DNA from: Mesobacillus boroniphilus JCM 21738
Lineage (GTDB): Bacteria > Bacillota > Bacilli > Bacillales > Cytobacillaceae
DNA: 37,501 nucleotides
Direction: 5' to 3'
NCBI RefSeq assembly: GCF_000517385.1
Contig: NZ_BAUW01000037.1
Span: 1 to 37,501, forward strand
Of the stretch, positions 1 through 8,260 are shown in pieces. The notes under the pieces are model-generated. The model was not told the DNA's origin and did no database searches. It saw only the letters and a program-made list of their open reading frames with translations. The position numbers were made by a program, and so were the translations under genes. Positions within the stretch are counted from its first letter, which is position 1. Each line of letters begins with the position of its first letter.

Positions 1-30
1 AAATTTTATAGTTTCCTAACCAATAAAAAA
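1..30 (-). repeat. Edge copy of dispersed intergenic repeat (inverted relative to 12.25 kb copy)
   Basis: Bases 1-30 are the exact reverse complement of 12250-12279, the 5' end of the structured repeat described at 12250-12437. The rest of this copy would lie outside the window. The match includes the T6 run that serves as the tail of the neighbouring terminator. Confidence 0.75.
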
Positions 31-43
31 GGCGAAGGACCGC
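25..43 (-). terminator. Possible terminator of the luciferase-like gene
   Basis: Read on the minus strand, a short GGCG/CGCC stem around GTCCTT is followed by six T. The stem is short, but it lies just downstream of the minus-strand gene ending at 119. Confidence 0.45.
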
Positions 44-118
44 CATTCGGTTCTTCTCCTTTAAATCAGCCTTTGTTGCTGATAACCAATCTTTTGATTA
101 ATGAGATGATTTTATCTT

Positions 119-1135
119 TTAGCCTTTAAAAATATCATAGACGATTTCAAAAGACTTTAGTCGCGCATTGTGATTGAATATTTGTGCATTGATGATCATT
201 TCATCTGCCTGTGTTTCATCCAGGAATTGCTGAAGCTTAGTTTTAATGGTTTCTGGGCTGCCTACGATTGATGATCCGATACGGCTGTCCAGCAGCATTT
301 TTTCATAAGCACTTAACTGGTTTTCCAGGTTCTTGACAGGAGGAAGCAATGCACTTGGATTATTCCTGAAAAGGTTAAGGAACTGCTGCTGCATGGATGT
401 TGCCAGGAACTCTGCTTCTTCATCGGTTTCAGCAGCAATCACATTGACACCGACCATTGCGTAAGGCTCTTGCAAAACATCTGAAGCCTTGAAACTACTC
501 CGGTAAAGCTTTAGTGCACCTAAAGTATTTTCAGGCGAGAAATGGCTGGCGAATGAAAACGGCAGACCTAATTGTCCCGCAAGCTGCGCACTATAGCCAC
601 TTGAACCTAATAACCAGATGGGAATATTTAATCCTTCCCCGGGAATCGCCCTGACACTTCGATATTGGGAATCGAGCTCTGGATTGAAATATGCGCGAAG
701 TTCGTCCAATTGCTCAGGGAAATCCTGACCATCACTGCGACGTTCACGACGTAATGCATATGCCGTTACCTGGTCAGTTCCTGGGGCGCGACCAAGGCCA
801 AGGTCAATTCGCCCTGGGAAAAGAGATTCAAGTGTTCCGAATTGTTCAGCGATGACAAGTGGAGCATGGTTAGGGAGCATGATCCCGCCGGAACCAACTC
901 TGATGGAGCTTGTCCCCGCTGCAACATGGCCGATGATAACCGATGTAGCGGAACTTGCGATGCCAGGCATGTTATGGTGCTCTGCTAACCAATAGCGGTT
1001 ATAGCCCCATTTTTCAGCATGACGGGCAAGATCCAGTGTGTTTTTAAACGCATCTGCTGCGGTGGCGCCTTCAAGTATCGGAGCCAAGTCAAGCACGGAA
1101 TATTTTATATCATTTAAACGTTTGTTATCGGTCAT
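119..1135 (-). CDS. LLM class flavin-dependent oxidoreductase (luciferase-like monooxygenase)
   Basis: A protein of about 338 residues of the bacterial luciferase-like (LLM) superfamily, a TIM barrel using reduced FMN or F420 to oxidise an unknown substrate. Recognisable signatures are the early WLAEHHN segment, the [20 protein letters not shown] strand and the [16 protein letters not shown] block, as in the MsnO8/YceB-like branch. It is full length and should be cytosolic. ATG at 1135 is preferred because AAAGGA lies about 8 nt upstream; the ATG at 1141 would almost touch that site. It is transcribed alone toward the repeat at the window edge. A decayed paralogue lies at 12.4 kb beside another copy of the same repeat. 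Such enzymes often need a partner flavin reductase; one is encoded at 16.1 kb, but nothing links them. Confidence 0.88.
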   Translation of the reverse strand: MTDNKRLNDIKYSVLDLAPILEGATAADAFKNTLDLARHAEKWGYNRYWLAEHHNMPGIASSATSVIIGHVAAGTSSIRVGSGGIMLPNHAPLVIAEQFGTLESLFPGRIDLGLGRAPGTDQVTAYALRRERRSDGQDFPEQLDELRAYFNPELDSQYRSVRAIPGEGLNIPIWLLGSSGYSAQLAGQLGLPFSFASHFSPENTLGALKLYRSSFKASDVLQEPYAMVGVNVIAAETDEEAEFLATSMQQQFLNLFRNNPSALLPPVKNLENQLSAYEKMLLDSRIGSSIVGSPETIKTKLQQFLDETQADEMIINAQIFNHNARLKSFEIVYDIFKG

Positions 1136-1311
1136 TTTCATCTTCCTTTATTGAATAATATTAACTGCCAGGAATAGCATTTTTACTATTCCCAGCGATT
1201 ATACAATTCAATAGTAACAATTATCTTTCGGTAATCAAAATAAAATGATTTGAGATAAATCGAATAAAGGCATTTAATAAAGGAGAGTTGGGGGAGGGAT
1301 GCGAGGAACGG

Positions 1312-2046
1312 CTATCTTATTAAAGATAAGTATTCATACACCTCTCGCAAATCCCGGTAGCCCTGCTCACGGGCTTTTTTTATATAGAAAGTCCAAAGAT
1401 TTGCTGTCATTTTGGCATCCGCCAGTGCATGATGCCTATTTTCAACTTCAATCCCGCACTCGAGGCAAATTTGTTCCAAAGGCAGGGAAGTGACTACAGG
1501 CTTGAATAATCTAATTAAAAATGAAGTATCTATCACTCTGTGTTCGAAATTAAAGCGTAAATGGCTGCTTGTAAATTTCTTCATAAAGGCTTGCTCATGT
1601 TTTGCATGGTGAGCTATAAGCACTGAGCTGCCTATAAAATTTAAAAATTTCAATAGCACTTCTGTAGTTTGCGGGGCAGTCATGAGATCTTCATCAGTAA
1701 TAGAAGTCAGTCTAAGTATATCAGTCGGCACTGGAATTTCAGGGTTGATTAAAGAGTAGAAAACCTCACCATCTAGTATACTGGAACCAATTACTTTGAC
1801 AGCTCCTATAGAGATGATCCTATCGCCTTTTTCAGGATAAAATCCTGTAGTCTCGAGGTCAAAAACGACGACCGGCAATTCTTCCAGCGGACAGTCGAGG
1901 CTATTTCCTTCCTTCATTTCTTTTTGCAGCTGCCTTAAAAAAGACATTTTCTGCGGATTTAAGTGAGGGGGCATTCCCGCATAGATGTGCGACCCAAGCT
2001 TCCCGGTCATTTGCCGGAAGAAACGAACCATATCATTCATTCCCAT
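1312..2046 (-). CDS. DEDDh 3'-5' exonuclease (DNA polymerase III epsilon-like)
   Basis: A 244-residue protein with a C-terminal RNase T/epsilon-type exonuclease domain. Exo I is VFDLETTG (D63, E65), Exo II lies in the LIAHHAKHEQAF segment, and Exo III is HHALADAK near the C terminus. Exo II has Glu where the family usually has Asp, which may be a natural variant. The domain removes nucleotides from 3' ends of DNA or RNA using two metal ions. About 60 N-terminal residues precede it. The gene starts 5 bp after the DUF294 stop, and its GAGAGG ribosome site lies inside the end of that gene, so the two are probably co-transcribed and translationally coupled. Exonucleases of this type often accompany DUF294 proteins in other bacteria, a pairing without settled function. 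Confidence 0.87.
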   Translation of the reverse strand: MGMNDMVRFFRQMTGKLGSHIYAGMPPHLNPQKMSFLRQLQKEMKEGNSLDCPLEELPVVVFDLETTGFYPEKGDRIISIGAVKVIGSSILDGEVFYSLINPEIPVPTDILRLTSITDEDLMTAPQTTEVLLKFLNFIGSSVLIAHHAKHEQAFMKKFTSSHLRFNFEHRVIDTSFLIRLFKPVVTSLPLEQICLECGIEVENRHHALADAKMTANLWTFYIKKAREQGYRDLREVYEYLSLIR

Positions 2047-2051
2047 AAAAC

Positions 2052-3069
2052 TTACATCCTCTCAAGCATCTTTCGGACATGTTCATAAAATTGTTCACCA
2101 ACTTTAAGCATTACCTTCAATGATTTCTTTTCAGCTTTAGTGAGCTTACTGGTATTTACGTAATGCCCGGAGTCATAATCGCTGTTGCTTCCATGTTTAA
2201 GGCGATAGTCAAGCAGTGCAGAGAAATTCTTGCTATATAAGGATCTCTCTTGATCTGACATCATAGCTTCAGATACACGTCTGATACGCGAGAGTGTGGG
2301 AGTTTCTTTTATTCCTTCGTAAAATGATAACAGCCTTCCTGCATTCACGAAGGGAAAAAAACGCTGTTTCCTTAAGATTAATAGCTCCAGTATAGGCTCC
2401 ATGAGTTTCTACAAGCAACTGGCCAAGTACTCCGACCCCTTTTTTCATATACATTGTGTTGCGAAGCATCCTTAACAGCAATTGTTCTCTTTTAACTTCA
2501 TCAAAGGCTTTATCTTTCAATCTGCTCAAAAGACCAGCATCGCCGTGGATCGACCTGGCGTCTGCGAATATAAGCAAATAGCGGATTGACTCCCATGTAG
2601 ATTCACCAACCCAAAGTCCAAGTTGGTTCTCCCAATCTTTCATTGATTTACACCACAATGGGTTGCTTGCCATTACTGAGCCGGAACATTTTTTATAGCC
2701 AGCCAGCTCTAATCCTTCGGAAATCTCTTTTCCTAACTTTAAAAAATACTCCTGCGCCTCATCTGTTTTTAGTGTAAAAACCAATCCGTGGTCCTGGTCA
2801 CTCCAAATTGATTGCTCCATCCGCCCAGCACTTCCCATGACGAAGAAAGAGAATGGGGAAGGGGGATTGCCGTATTCTTTTGAGACTTTTCTTAACGCTG
2901 CAGTTAAGACTTGGTCATAGACCAAATCATGAAAATGATTTAATTGTTCATTGCTAAAAGATGCATCAGACACCCTTTTGACTCTTATTCCATCAATATT
3001 TGAATCGTCACTCAAGTTCATGATTCGGACGGCCTCCTTTTTCAATTCATTAAAAGACGGTTGGCCCAC
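2052..3069 (-). pseudogene. DUF294 nucleotidyltransferase-like protein (GlnD-like), single frameshift
   Basis: Two overlapping frames together encode one protein of about 338 residues. The N-terminal part carries the nucleotidyltransferase motif GSAGRMEQSIWSDQD (residues 79-93), as in DUF294 and the PII uridylyltransferase GlnD. The C-terminal part (116-residue frame) is the DUF294_C helical domain. The frames meet at an A7 run (plus strand 2355-2361). Reading it as A6 restores a continuous ETAFFPFVNAGRLLSFY junction. This is either a sequencing error, a slippage site or a real inactivation. The GTG start at 3069 has only a weak upstream GGCGG. It lies between amt and the exonuclease on the same strand, suggesting a nitrogen-linked role, but no PII (glnK) gene is adjacent. 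Confidence 0.8.
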
Positions 3070-3160
3070 AATAGGGCCGCCGCTTAATAACCTAGAACAC
3101 TTTAATTCAATTGGCAGAGGGTTGCTGTGAACTTAAAGGAACATTACCTGTTGCGGGGAT

Positions 3161-4422
3161 TTAGACTGATCCCTTTACTGCTTCTTTATTGACCAATTCC
3201 GGATAACCATAGCTTCCATGTTCACTGATATCCAGGCCGATGATTTCTTCCTCTTCTGTTACCCGCAAGCCCTTCATTGTTACCTTTATAATCGATAAGA
3301 TGATAAAAGACGCGATGAAAGCGAAAGCACCTGAGGCGACAACTCCCAGCGCCTGTACTCCCAGCTGTTCAAGACCGCCACCATAAAACAATCCAGGATT
3401 CCCAACTGTAGCTAGCTCAGGGGTCGCAAAGAATCCTGTTGATAAAGTTCCCCACACACCAGCCGTACCGTGTACTGATAGCGCAAAGATAGGATCATCT
3501 ATCTTTCTGCTTTCAAAGAAGCGAATACTGTAGAAAACAAGGATTCCGGCAATAAGCCCGATGACAACCGATGCCCAAGTATCAACAAATGCACAGGATG
3601 CCGTAATGGCCACAAGACCTGCGAGCGCTCCGTTCAGCATCATTGGAACATCCGCTTTACCTAAAACAATCCAGGAGATGAGCATGGCTGCAACAGTACC
3701 AGCAGCTGCCGCAAGATTAGTGTTAAGAGCAACAAACCCAAAGAATGCTCCATCAACAGAAACGGTGCTTCCTGCATTAAATCCGAACCAGCCAACCCAT
3801 AATAACAATACGCTCAATGCTGTGAAGACCTGATTATGACCTTCAATATTATTAGCTGAACCGTCTTTATTAAATTTGCCAATACGCGGCTTCAGAAGGA
3901 TGGTCGCTGCCAGAGCCGCCATTGCACCAGTCAGGTGTACTACAGTTGAACCGGCGAAATCCTGTTTTCCATGTTCTGCAAGCCAGCCGCCGCCCCAAAT
4001 CCAATGGGCAATGAATGGGTAAACTAAAATTGAGAATAGAAGTGCAAAGACAAGATATACAGACAATTTTGCTCTCTCAGCAAATCCGCCAAAAGCAATC
4101 GTTAAAGATATCCCGCGAATGCCAGCTGGAACAGAAAGAATACAGCACCAGAGAGTCCTAAGCCCTCTACATCATAGCCTGAATAGAAAAAGTCCGAGAA
4201 ACCCAGAATCGAGTTGCCTTCTCCAAAAATAATTCCATAACCTACAGCCCAGAAAACGATTGATGAGATTCCAAAAGTCAGAATCGTTTTACCGGCAATG
4301 TGGCCGGCGTTCTTCATTCGTGTTGATCCTGTTTCAAGCAGGATGAAACCTCCAATCATCAAAATAACCAAAACCGCGGAAATCATAACCCATAAGCTAT
4401 TCATTAAAAATACCGTATCCAT
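3161..4422 (-). pseudogene. amt: Ammonium transporter (Amt/NrgA family), single frameshift
   Basis: Two frames together give a protein of about 420 residues, normal for Amt channels. The N-terminal frame covers the first membrane helices and ends at FFLFQLAFAG; the second resumes with LSVYLVFALLFSILVYP. It keeps both pore histidines, in STVVHLTGAM and LSVHGTAGVWG, and has 10 or 11 membrane helices. Adding one base to the CCC at 4112-4114 (plus strand) restores a GISLTIAFGGFAERAK joint, so one lost base explains the break. ATG at 4422 has AAAGGGGA upstream. A perfect TnrA box lies 73 bp upstream, and tnrA precedes the gene on the same strand. Unlike B. subtilis nrgAB, no glnK follows; a GlnD-like DUF294 gene does. 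Confidence 0.88.
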
Positions 4423-4494
4423 TTTTTCGTCCCCTTTCAAATTGTGAATATAGTTTGTATTCTCGCATGAATTTTTTTTATCAATCTACTTTTA

Positions 4495-4511
4495 TGTAAG
4501 AAAACCTAACA
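4495..4511 (-). promoter_or_regulatory. TnrA/GlnR box upstream of amt
   Basis: Read on the minus strand, TGTTAGGTTTTCTTACA fits the TGTNA-N7-TNACA consensus perfectly and the longer TnrA consensus with one mismatch. It lies about 73 bp upstream of the amt start. A TATATT or TACAAA -10-like element lies between, so activation by TnrA under nitrogen limitation is expected. Confidence 0.8.
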
Positions 4512-4530
4512 TGTTTTTTCAAAAAAAGAA

Positions 4531-4554
4531 AAAACCTTCAATCTTGAAGGTTTT
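4531..4554 (-). terminator. Rho-independent terminator of tnrA
   Basis: A 10-bp perfect stem (AAAACCTTCA / TGAAGGTTTT) with a 4-nt loop, followed on the minus strand by a T-rich tail, sits directly after the tnrA stop codon. It separates tnrA from the amt promoter. Confidence 0.85.
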
Positions 4555-4559
4555 ACAGT

Positions 4560-4886
4560 TTAGTATTTTCGAACGCCGAATCGAGCATTCAATTGTCCTT
4601 GTATCATTTTCTTATGAGCCTCATCTTTATGTCGTTTCTTTTCCTTAATCATTTCCTGTCGGATCTCATAAGTCTGGACACCATCTTCGATTTTGTTTGC
4701 AATCTCAACTAAAAGTTCGACATCTGAGAAGGAATATCTTCTGCTCCCACCAGGAGTTCGGTCCGGAAAGACTAATTTCCTTTCTTCATAATATCGTATT
4801 TGTCGTTCAGAAAGTCCGGTCAGCTCACTGACAATACCTATAGTTATAACTTTCTTTTCTTTAAAGGAGGAGGGGTCTGCAGCCAA
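4560..4886 (-). CDS. tnrA: MerR-family nitrogen regulator TnrA
   Basis: TnrA controls nitrogen genes when nitrogen is limiting and is held inactive by feedback-inhibited glutamine synthetase. The MerR winged helix appears as [23 protein letters not shown], a region with the segment [15 protein letters not shown], and the C terminus carries GQLNARFG, the tail that in B. subtilis TnrA contacts glutamine synthetase. That tail favours TnrA over GlnR. The length is 108 residues from TTG at 4886; from there the N terminus aligns residue for residue with B. subtilis TnrA as I recall it. A GTG at 4898 would give 112 residues. Neither start has a strong ribosome site (only GGTG before the TTG). A TnrA box upstream suggests autoregulation. 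The regulated amt gene follows directly. Confidence 0.9.
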   Translation of the reverse strand: MAADPSSFKEKKVITIGIVSELTGLSERQIRYYEERKLVFPDRTPGGSRRYSFSDVELLVEIANKIEDGVQTYEIRQEMIKEKKRHKDEAHKKMIQGQLNARFGVRKY

Positions 4887-4923
4887 TTCATACACCACGC
4901 TTTTAACAGTTTTAAATATTATA

Positions 4924-4940
4924 TGTTATATTTCCTTACA
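4924..4940 (+). promoter_or_regulatory. TnrA/GlnR box upstream of tnrA
   Basis: TGTTATATTTCCTTACA matches TGTNA-N7-TNACA perfectly and the longer TnrA consensus with one mismatch. Its centre is about 45 bp upstream of the TTG start of tnrA. This is close for classical activation at about -50, so GlnR-type repression or a shorter leader is also possible. Confidence 0.75.
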
Positions 4941-4968
4941 TGGCTATTCATTTGTATAATAAAGATCG

Positions 4969-5115
4969 TTAATATCCATTAATTAAATTTTTAAGTTCAG
5001 TTAATGTTAATTTCCTTAACTCTTCTTCGCCTTCATTGGTAATTTTCGATTTGATCAGATGCTGGATATAATGGTCCTTTAGTTTTTCAACAGCTGTACG
5101 TAAATGCAAGGACAC
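4969..5115 (-). CDS. FbpA-family small basic protein
   Basis: A 48-residue protein resembling the Fur-regulated basic protein FbpA family: an LRTAVEKLKDHYIQ helix, then a KLTLTELKNLI C-terminal motif. In B. subtilis FbpA belongs to the Fur iron-sparing regulon, but the function of most members is unknown. The GTG at 5115 is chosen because AAGGAGG lies 8 nt upstream; the longer frame from 5154 lacks such a site. The upstream 49-residue gene ends inside this ribosome site, so the two are probably an operon. I found no Fur box outside coding sequence. Confidence 0.6.
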   Translation of the reverse strand: MSLHLRTAVEKLKDHYIQHLIKSKITNEGEEELRKLTLTELKNLINGY

Positions 5116-5128
5116 AGAGAATCCCTCC

Positions 5129-5278
5129 TTAAAAAGTTTCATTTTGTGCAGCACGTAATATTTCTACAGCGTGCATTCCATGCCTTTTCAAAAGTTCTTC
5201 ATACAATTCATCCCGAAAAAGATCAATCATGATTATCAATTGTGGCAAATCAGAAGTATTCTGTCTTTCCACATTCAT
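5129..5278 (-). CDS. Small hypothetical protein (49 aa) upstream of the fbpA-like gene
   Basis: ATG at 5278 opens a frame of 49 codons beginning MNVERQNTSDLPQLI and ending RAAQNETF. Its TAA overlaps the AAGGAGG of the next gene. GAGGGG directly precedes the start, with AGGA a little further up. The centre (LFRDELYEELLKRHG) is strongly helical and loosely recalls small Spo0E-type phosphatases, but the SQELD-type signature is absent, so I do not assign that family. It may have been missed by automated calling because of its size. Confidence 0.45.
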   Translation of the reverse strand: MNVERQNTSDLPQLIIMIDLFRDELYEELLKRHGMHAVEILRAAQNETF

Positions 5279-5442
5279 CCCCTCATTTCCTGAATCAGTT
5301 GTAAATTTTCCATAAGCATAAAGAATTCTTGCAAAAAAGTCAGCAGGTTCGTCAGGATATCTGACAGGATTTTTTCAAGGTGAAGTTATGATTAAAGTAA
5401 AATCCGGAAAACCTAAAATGATTTGTATAAGGAGGAATGAGG

Positions 5443-6309
5443 ATGGAACAGAATATGCAGCCTGAAAATAGAGGGTATGTCATAAATGAATATGACGTAC
5501 TTAAGAAAGTCATTCTTTGTAGCCCACAGTATATGACAATACGTGATGTAATTAATGAAACTCAGAAACATTTCAAGGATGAAGGCATACATATAGAAGT
5601 TGCCTTGGAACAGCACAATGAATTTGTGAACACTTTAAAAAGTTACGGGATGGAGGTTATCCTTCTTCCGTACCATAAAAAATACCCTGAGCAAGTCTTT
5701 ACTAGGGATATCGGGTTTACCCTCGGCCAAACTATATTTGTTTCGGATATGGCCAGCGAAGTTCGAAAGGGCGAGGAGAATGTACTGAAACAATGGCTCG
5801 AGGATGAGGGAATATCCTATTATAATTTAATTGGTGATCAGATCGAGGGAGGAGACGTAGTTATCGATCAAGACACAATCTATGTTGGCTTAAGTAACCG
5901 GACAAACCAACAAGCTGCAGATCATTTACAAGGATTGCTTCCAAACTTTAAAGTTAGACCCGTTCCCTTTAAAGCAGAATATTTGCACCTTGACTGTGTC
6001 TTCAATGTCGTTTCCCCGGAAATCGCATTAATCTATCGACCAGCATTGACAGAGGAAGATATTAATCTGTTCAGTTCGAGATATGATTTAATTGATGTGA
6101 GCGAGGAAGAACAATTTACACTTGGCACGAATGTGTTAGTCATAGGAAATAAAAAACTTTTGAGCCTGCCTGTGAATAAGGGAGTAAATGAACAGCTAAG
6201 AAGCAAAGGGTTCGAAATAATTGAAGTGGATATAACAGAAATCATAAAATCTGGAGGTTCATTCCGCTGCTGTACACTTCCGATTTTACGAGAGAAGGAT
6301 GGACATTAA
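5443..6309 (+). CDS. Dimethylarginine dimethylaminohydrolase (DDAH) family protein
   Basis: A 288-residue amidinotransferase-fold hydrolase related to DDAH and arginine deiminases, which attack guanidino or amidino carbons through a cysteine nucleophile. Visible motifs are FTRDIGF, EGGDVV (substrate-binding acidic residues), LHLDCVF with the catalytic His, and the C-terminal GGSFRCCTLP with Cys276 or Cys277 as nucleophile. The length fits the family. The ATG at 5443 is preferred over 5437 because AAGGAGG lies about 7 nt upstream of it. The gene stands alone, divergent from the fbpA-like pair, and ends in a strong terminator. True substrate is unknown; methylarginine or another guanidino compound is possible. 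Confidence 0.85.
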   Translation: MEQNMQPENRGYVINEYDVLKKVILCSPQYMTIRDVINETQKHFKDEGIHIEVALEQHNEFVNTLKSYGMEVILLPYHKKYPEQVFTRDIGFTLGQTIFVSDMASEVRKGEENVLKQWLEDEGISYYNLIGDQIEGGDVVIDQDTIYVGLSNRTNQQAADHLQGLLPNFKVRPVPFKAEYLHLDCVFNVVSPEIALIYRPALTEEDINLFSSRYDLIDVSEEEQFTLGTNVLVIGNKKLLSLPVNKGVNEQLRSKGFEIIEVDITEIIKSGGSFRCCTLPILREKDGH

Positions 6310-6317
6310 GAAACAAT

Positions 6318-6346
6318 GCGGGAGACAATTGTCTCTCGCTTTTTTT
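6318..6346 (+). terminator. Rho-independent terminator of the DDAH gene
   Basis: GCGGGAGACAA pairs with TTGTCTCTCGC (one G-T pair), followed by seven T, shortly after the stop codon. Confidence 0.88.
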
Positions 6347-6672
6347 CGTTTATGGCCAGCTGTTTTAGAAACTGCGAATACCCGTACAAACATAGAGCAA
6401 CTTCTGACAGCTTTAGAGATCACCAGCGAATAGCTGTCCGAACATACAAAAAGCAAAAAGATTTGGAAGATAGCAAGGGATTATAGCCTAACCGTACCGA
6501 CGAAAACCTTGTACAGGTTTGCTAGCAACCAGCAAATTAAATACTCCAACCCCTGTTTTTATACAGCTAAATAAATTGTTTTCTGTTAAATATCACATTT
6601 TGATTGTCCTTAATGTCAAGTTAACTTATAATTCAAAATAGAAAGAAATCAAATTTGTAAAGGGGGATTCAT
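6347..6672. other. Intergenic region before the AGCS symporter
   Basis: About 325 bp without a recognised gene. A short plus frame at 6349-6433 contains a segment like NTRTNIEQLLTALE, which might be the C-terminal remnant of a class V aminotransferase-like enzyme, but the evidence is too thin to annotate. No glycine riboswitch, T-box or other known leader could be recognised. AAAGGGGG before the TTG at 6673 is the symporter ribosome site. Confidence 0.4.
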
Positions 6673-8137
6673 TTGGAAGCTTTTGTTTCTTGGCTCAATG
6701 GGATTCTTTGGAGCAACCCGGTCATTTACATCATTCTTGGAATCGGTTTGCTCTTCTCGATCCTCACACGTTTTCTGCAAGTTAGACTCCTGAAAGACAT
6801 GGTTAAACTTATGTTCACAGGTAGAAGTTCCGATGCTGGTGTTTCATCTTTTCAGGCCTTATCTATCGCTTTATCAGGCAGGATCGGAACAGGTAATATC
6901 GCAGGTACTGCCACTGCTATCGCAATGGGTGGGCCTGGTGCGGTTTTCTGGATGTGGACAATTGCGTTTATCGGGGCAGGAAGTGCATTCGTAGAATCGA
7001 CACTAGCCAGATCTACAAAGTTAAGCAAGATGGTCTCTACCGAGGCGGTCCTGCTTACTACATTGAAAAAGGTCTAGGAATCAAATGGTTTGCTATTGCC
7101 TTTGCCATAGCAGCTTTACTGGCAATGTCACTACTAATGCCAGGAATTCAGTCCAACTCGATTGCACTTGGTCTTGAGAACGCATTTGGCGTTAGCAAGT
7201 CAGTGACAGGTTTTGTCGTAATCGCACTTTTGGCTTTAATCATTTTCGGAGGCGTCAAAAGGATTGCGACTGTCGCGCAATATACAGTTCCATTTATGGC
7301 TGTTGGATACATCCTTGTCGCCCTAGTCATTATCGGAATGAATATCTCTGAAGTTCCTGCCGTTTTCGCTTTGATTTTCAAAAGCGCTTTCGGTGCTGAT
7401 TCAATGTTCGGCGGTATTCTAGGCAGCGCGATTGCATGGGGTGTAAAACGCGGTATTTACTCCAATGAAGCAGGTCAGGGTACTGGTCCGCACGCAGCAG
7501 CTGCTGCAGAGGTTTCACACCCGGCTAAACAAGGTTTGGTTCAGGCATTCTCTGTATACATTGATACATTATTCGTTTGTTCCGCAACAGCTTTCATGAT
7601 CCTGTTCACAGGAATGTTCAATACGGTTGGTGCTGACGGAGCATTCATTGTTGAAAACCTTAAGGGAGTGGAAGCAGGTCCAGGATATACTCAGGCTGCG
7701 GTTGATGCGGTTCTGCCTGGATTCGGTGCAGAATTCGTTGCTGTCGCACTATTCTTCTTCGCTTTCACAACAATCATGGCTTACTATTATATGGCTGAGA
7801 CGAATATTGCTTATCTTCTTAGAGGAAGAAACGGCAAGGTGCCAATGTTCATCCTCAAAATTGTCATCCTAGCCGCTGTCTTCTATGGAGCGGTAAAAGA
7901 AGCTTCACTTGCGTGGGCGCTTGGTGATGCTGGCCTCGGACTGATGGTATGGCTCAACCTCATTGCCATTGTCCTGCTCGCGAAACCAGCTTGATTGCTT
8001 TGAAGGATTATGAGGAACAGAAAAAGCAAGGACTTGATCCAGTCTTCAATTCGAAAAAACTCGGCATCAAAAATGCTGAATACTGGGAAGAAGAATATTC
8101 CTTCAATCATGAAAAAGATAAAGATAAAGTATCATAA
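6673..8137 (+). pseudogene. AGCS-family alanine/glycine:cation symporter, two frameshifts
   Basis: A sodium- or proton-coupled amino-acid symporter of the AGCS family, about 488 residues when joined. Family signatures are SGRIGTGNIAGTATAIAMGGPGAV, in part (GTGNIAGTATAI), RGGPAYYIEKGLG and KRGIYSNEAGQGTGPHAAAAA, in part (SNEAGQGTGPHAAA). Frame 1 breaks at the CC of 7007-7008; one extra C restores FVESTLAQIYKVKQDG. The second break is TT at 7991-7992; one extra T restores LLAKPALIALKDYEEQKKQG and the normal tail. The start is TTG at 6673 after AAAGGGGG. The paralogue alsT lies at 18.6 kb. Both breaks are one-base homopolymer losses, so sequencing error is likely and the real gene may be intact. 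Confidence 0.85.
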
Positions 8138-8150
8138 TAAGATTATTTCG

Positions 8151-8185
8151 GAAGAGCTGCCTTCTCAAGGGCAGCTCTTCTTTTG
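8151..8185 (+). terminator. Rho-independent terminator of the AGCS symporter
   Basis: GAAGAGCTGCC pairs with GGCAGCTCTTC around a short loop, followed by a T-rich tail, 13 bp after the last symporter codon. Confidence 0.85.
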
Positions 8186-8260
8186 GGTTTTATGGTTTGA
8201 TTATATTGTCCCAGTGGAATGGGAAGAATGAGAGCATAAAGCACGAATCGGGGGAATTTC

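Noticed and set aside
1299..1493. Plus-strand 64-codon frame with a purine-rich site upstream
   Set aside because: It is antisense to the C terminus of the DEDDh exonuclease, and its sequence follows that gene's codons; treated as a shadow.
2355..2361. Programmed frameshift in DUF294
   Set aside because: An A7/T7 run could allow slippage, but nine other homopolymer indels in the window make an error the simpler explanation.
5224..5238. Fur box (CAATCATGATTATCA) near the fbpA-like gene
   Set aside because: The right half fits but the left half has three mismatches, and the site lies inside the upstream small gene.
6349..6433. Possible C-terminal remnant of a class V aminotransferase-like gene (NTRTNIEQLLTALE segment)
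   Set aside because: Only about 15 residues show resemblance; no upstream similarity or start could be seen.
6440..6660. Glycine riboswitch or T-box leader before the AGCS symporter
   Set aside because: Neither the glycine aptamer core nor the T-box AGGGTGG motif is present, and no terminator pair was found.
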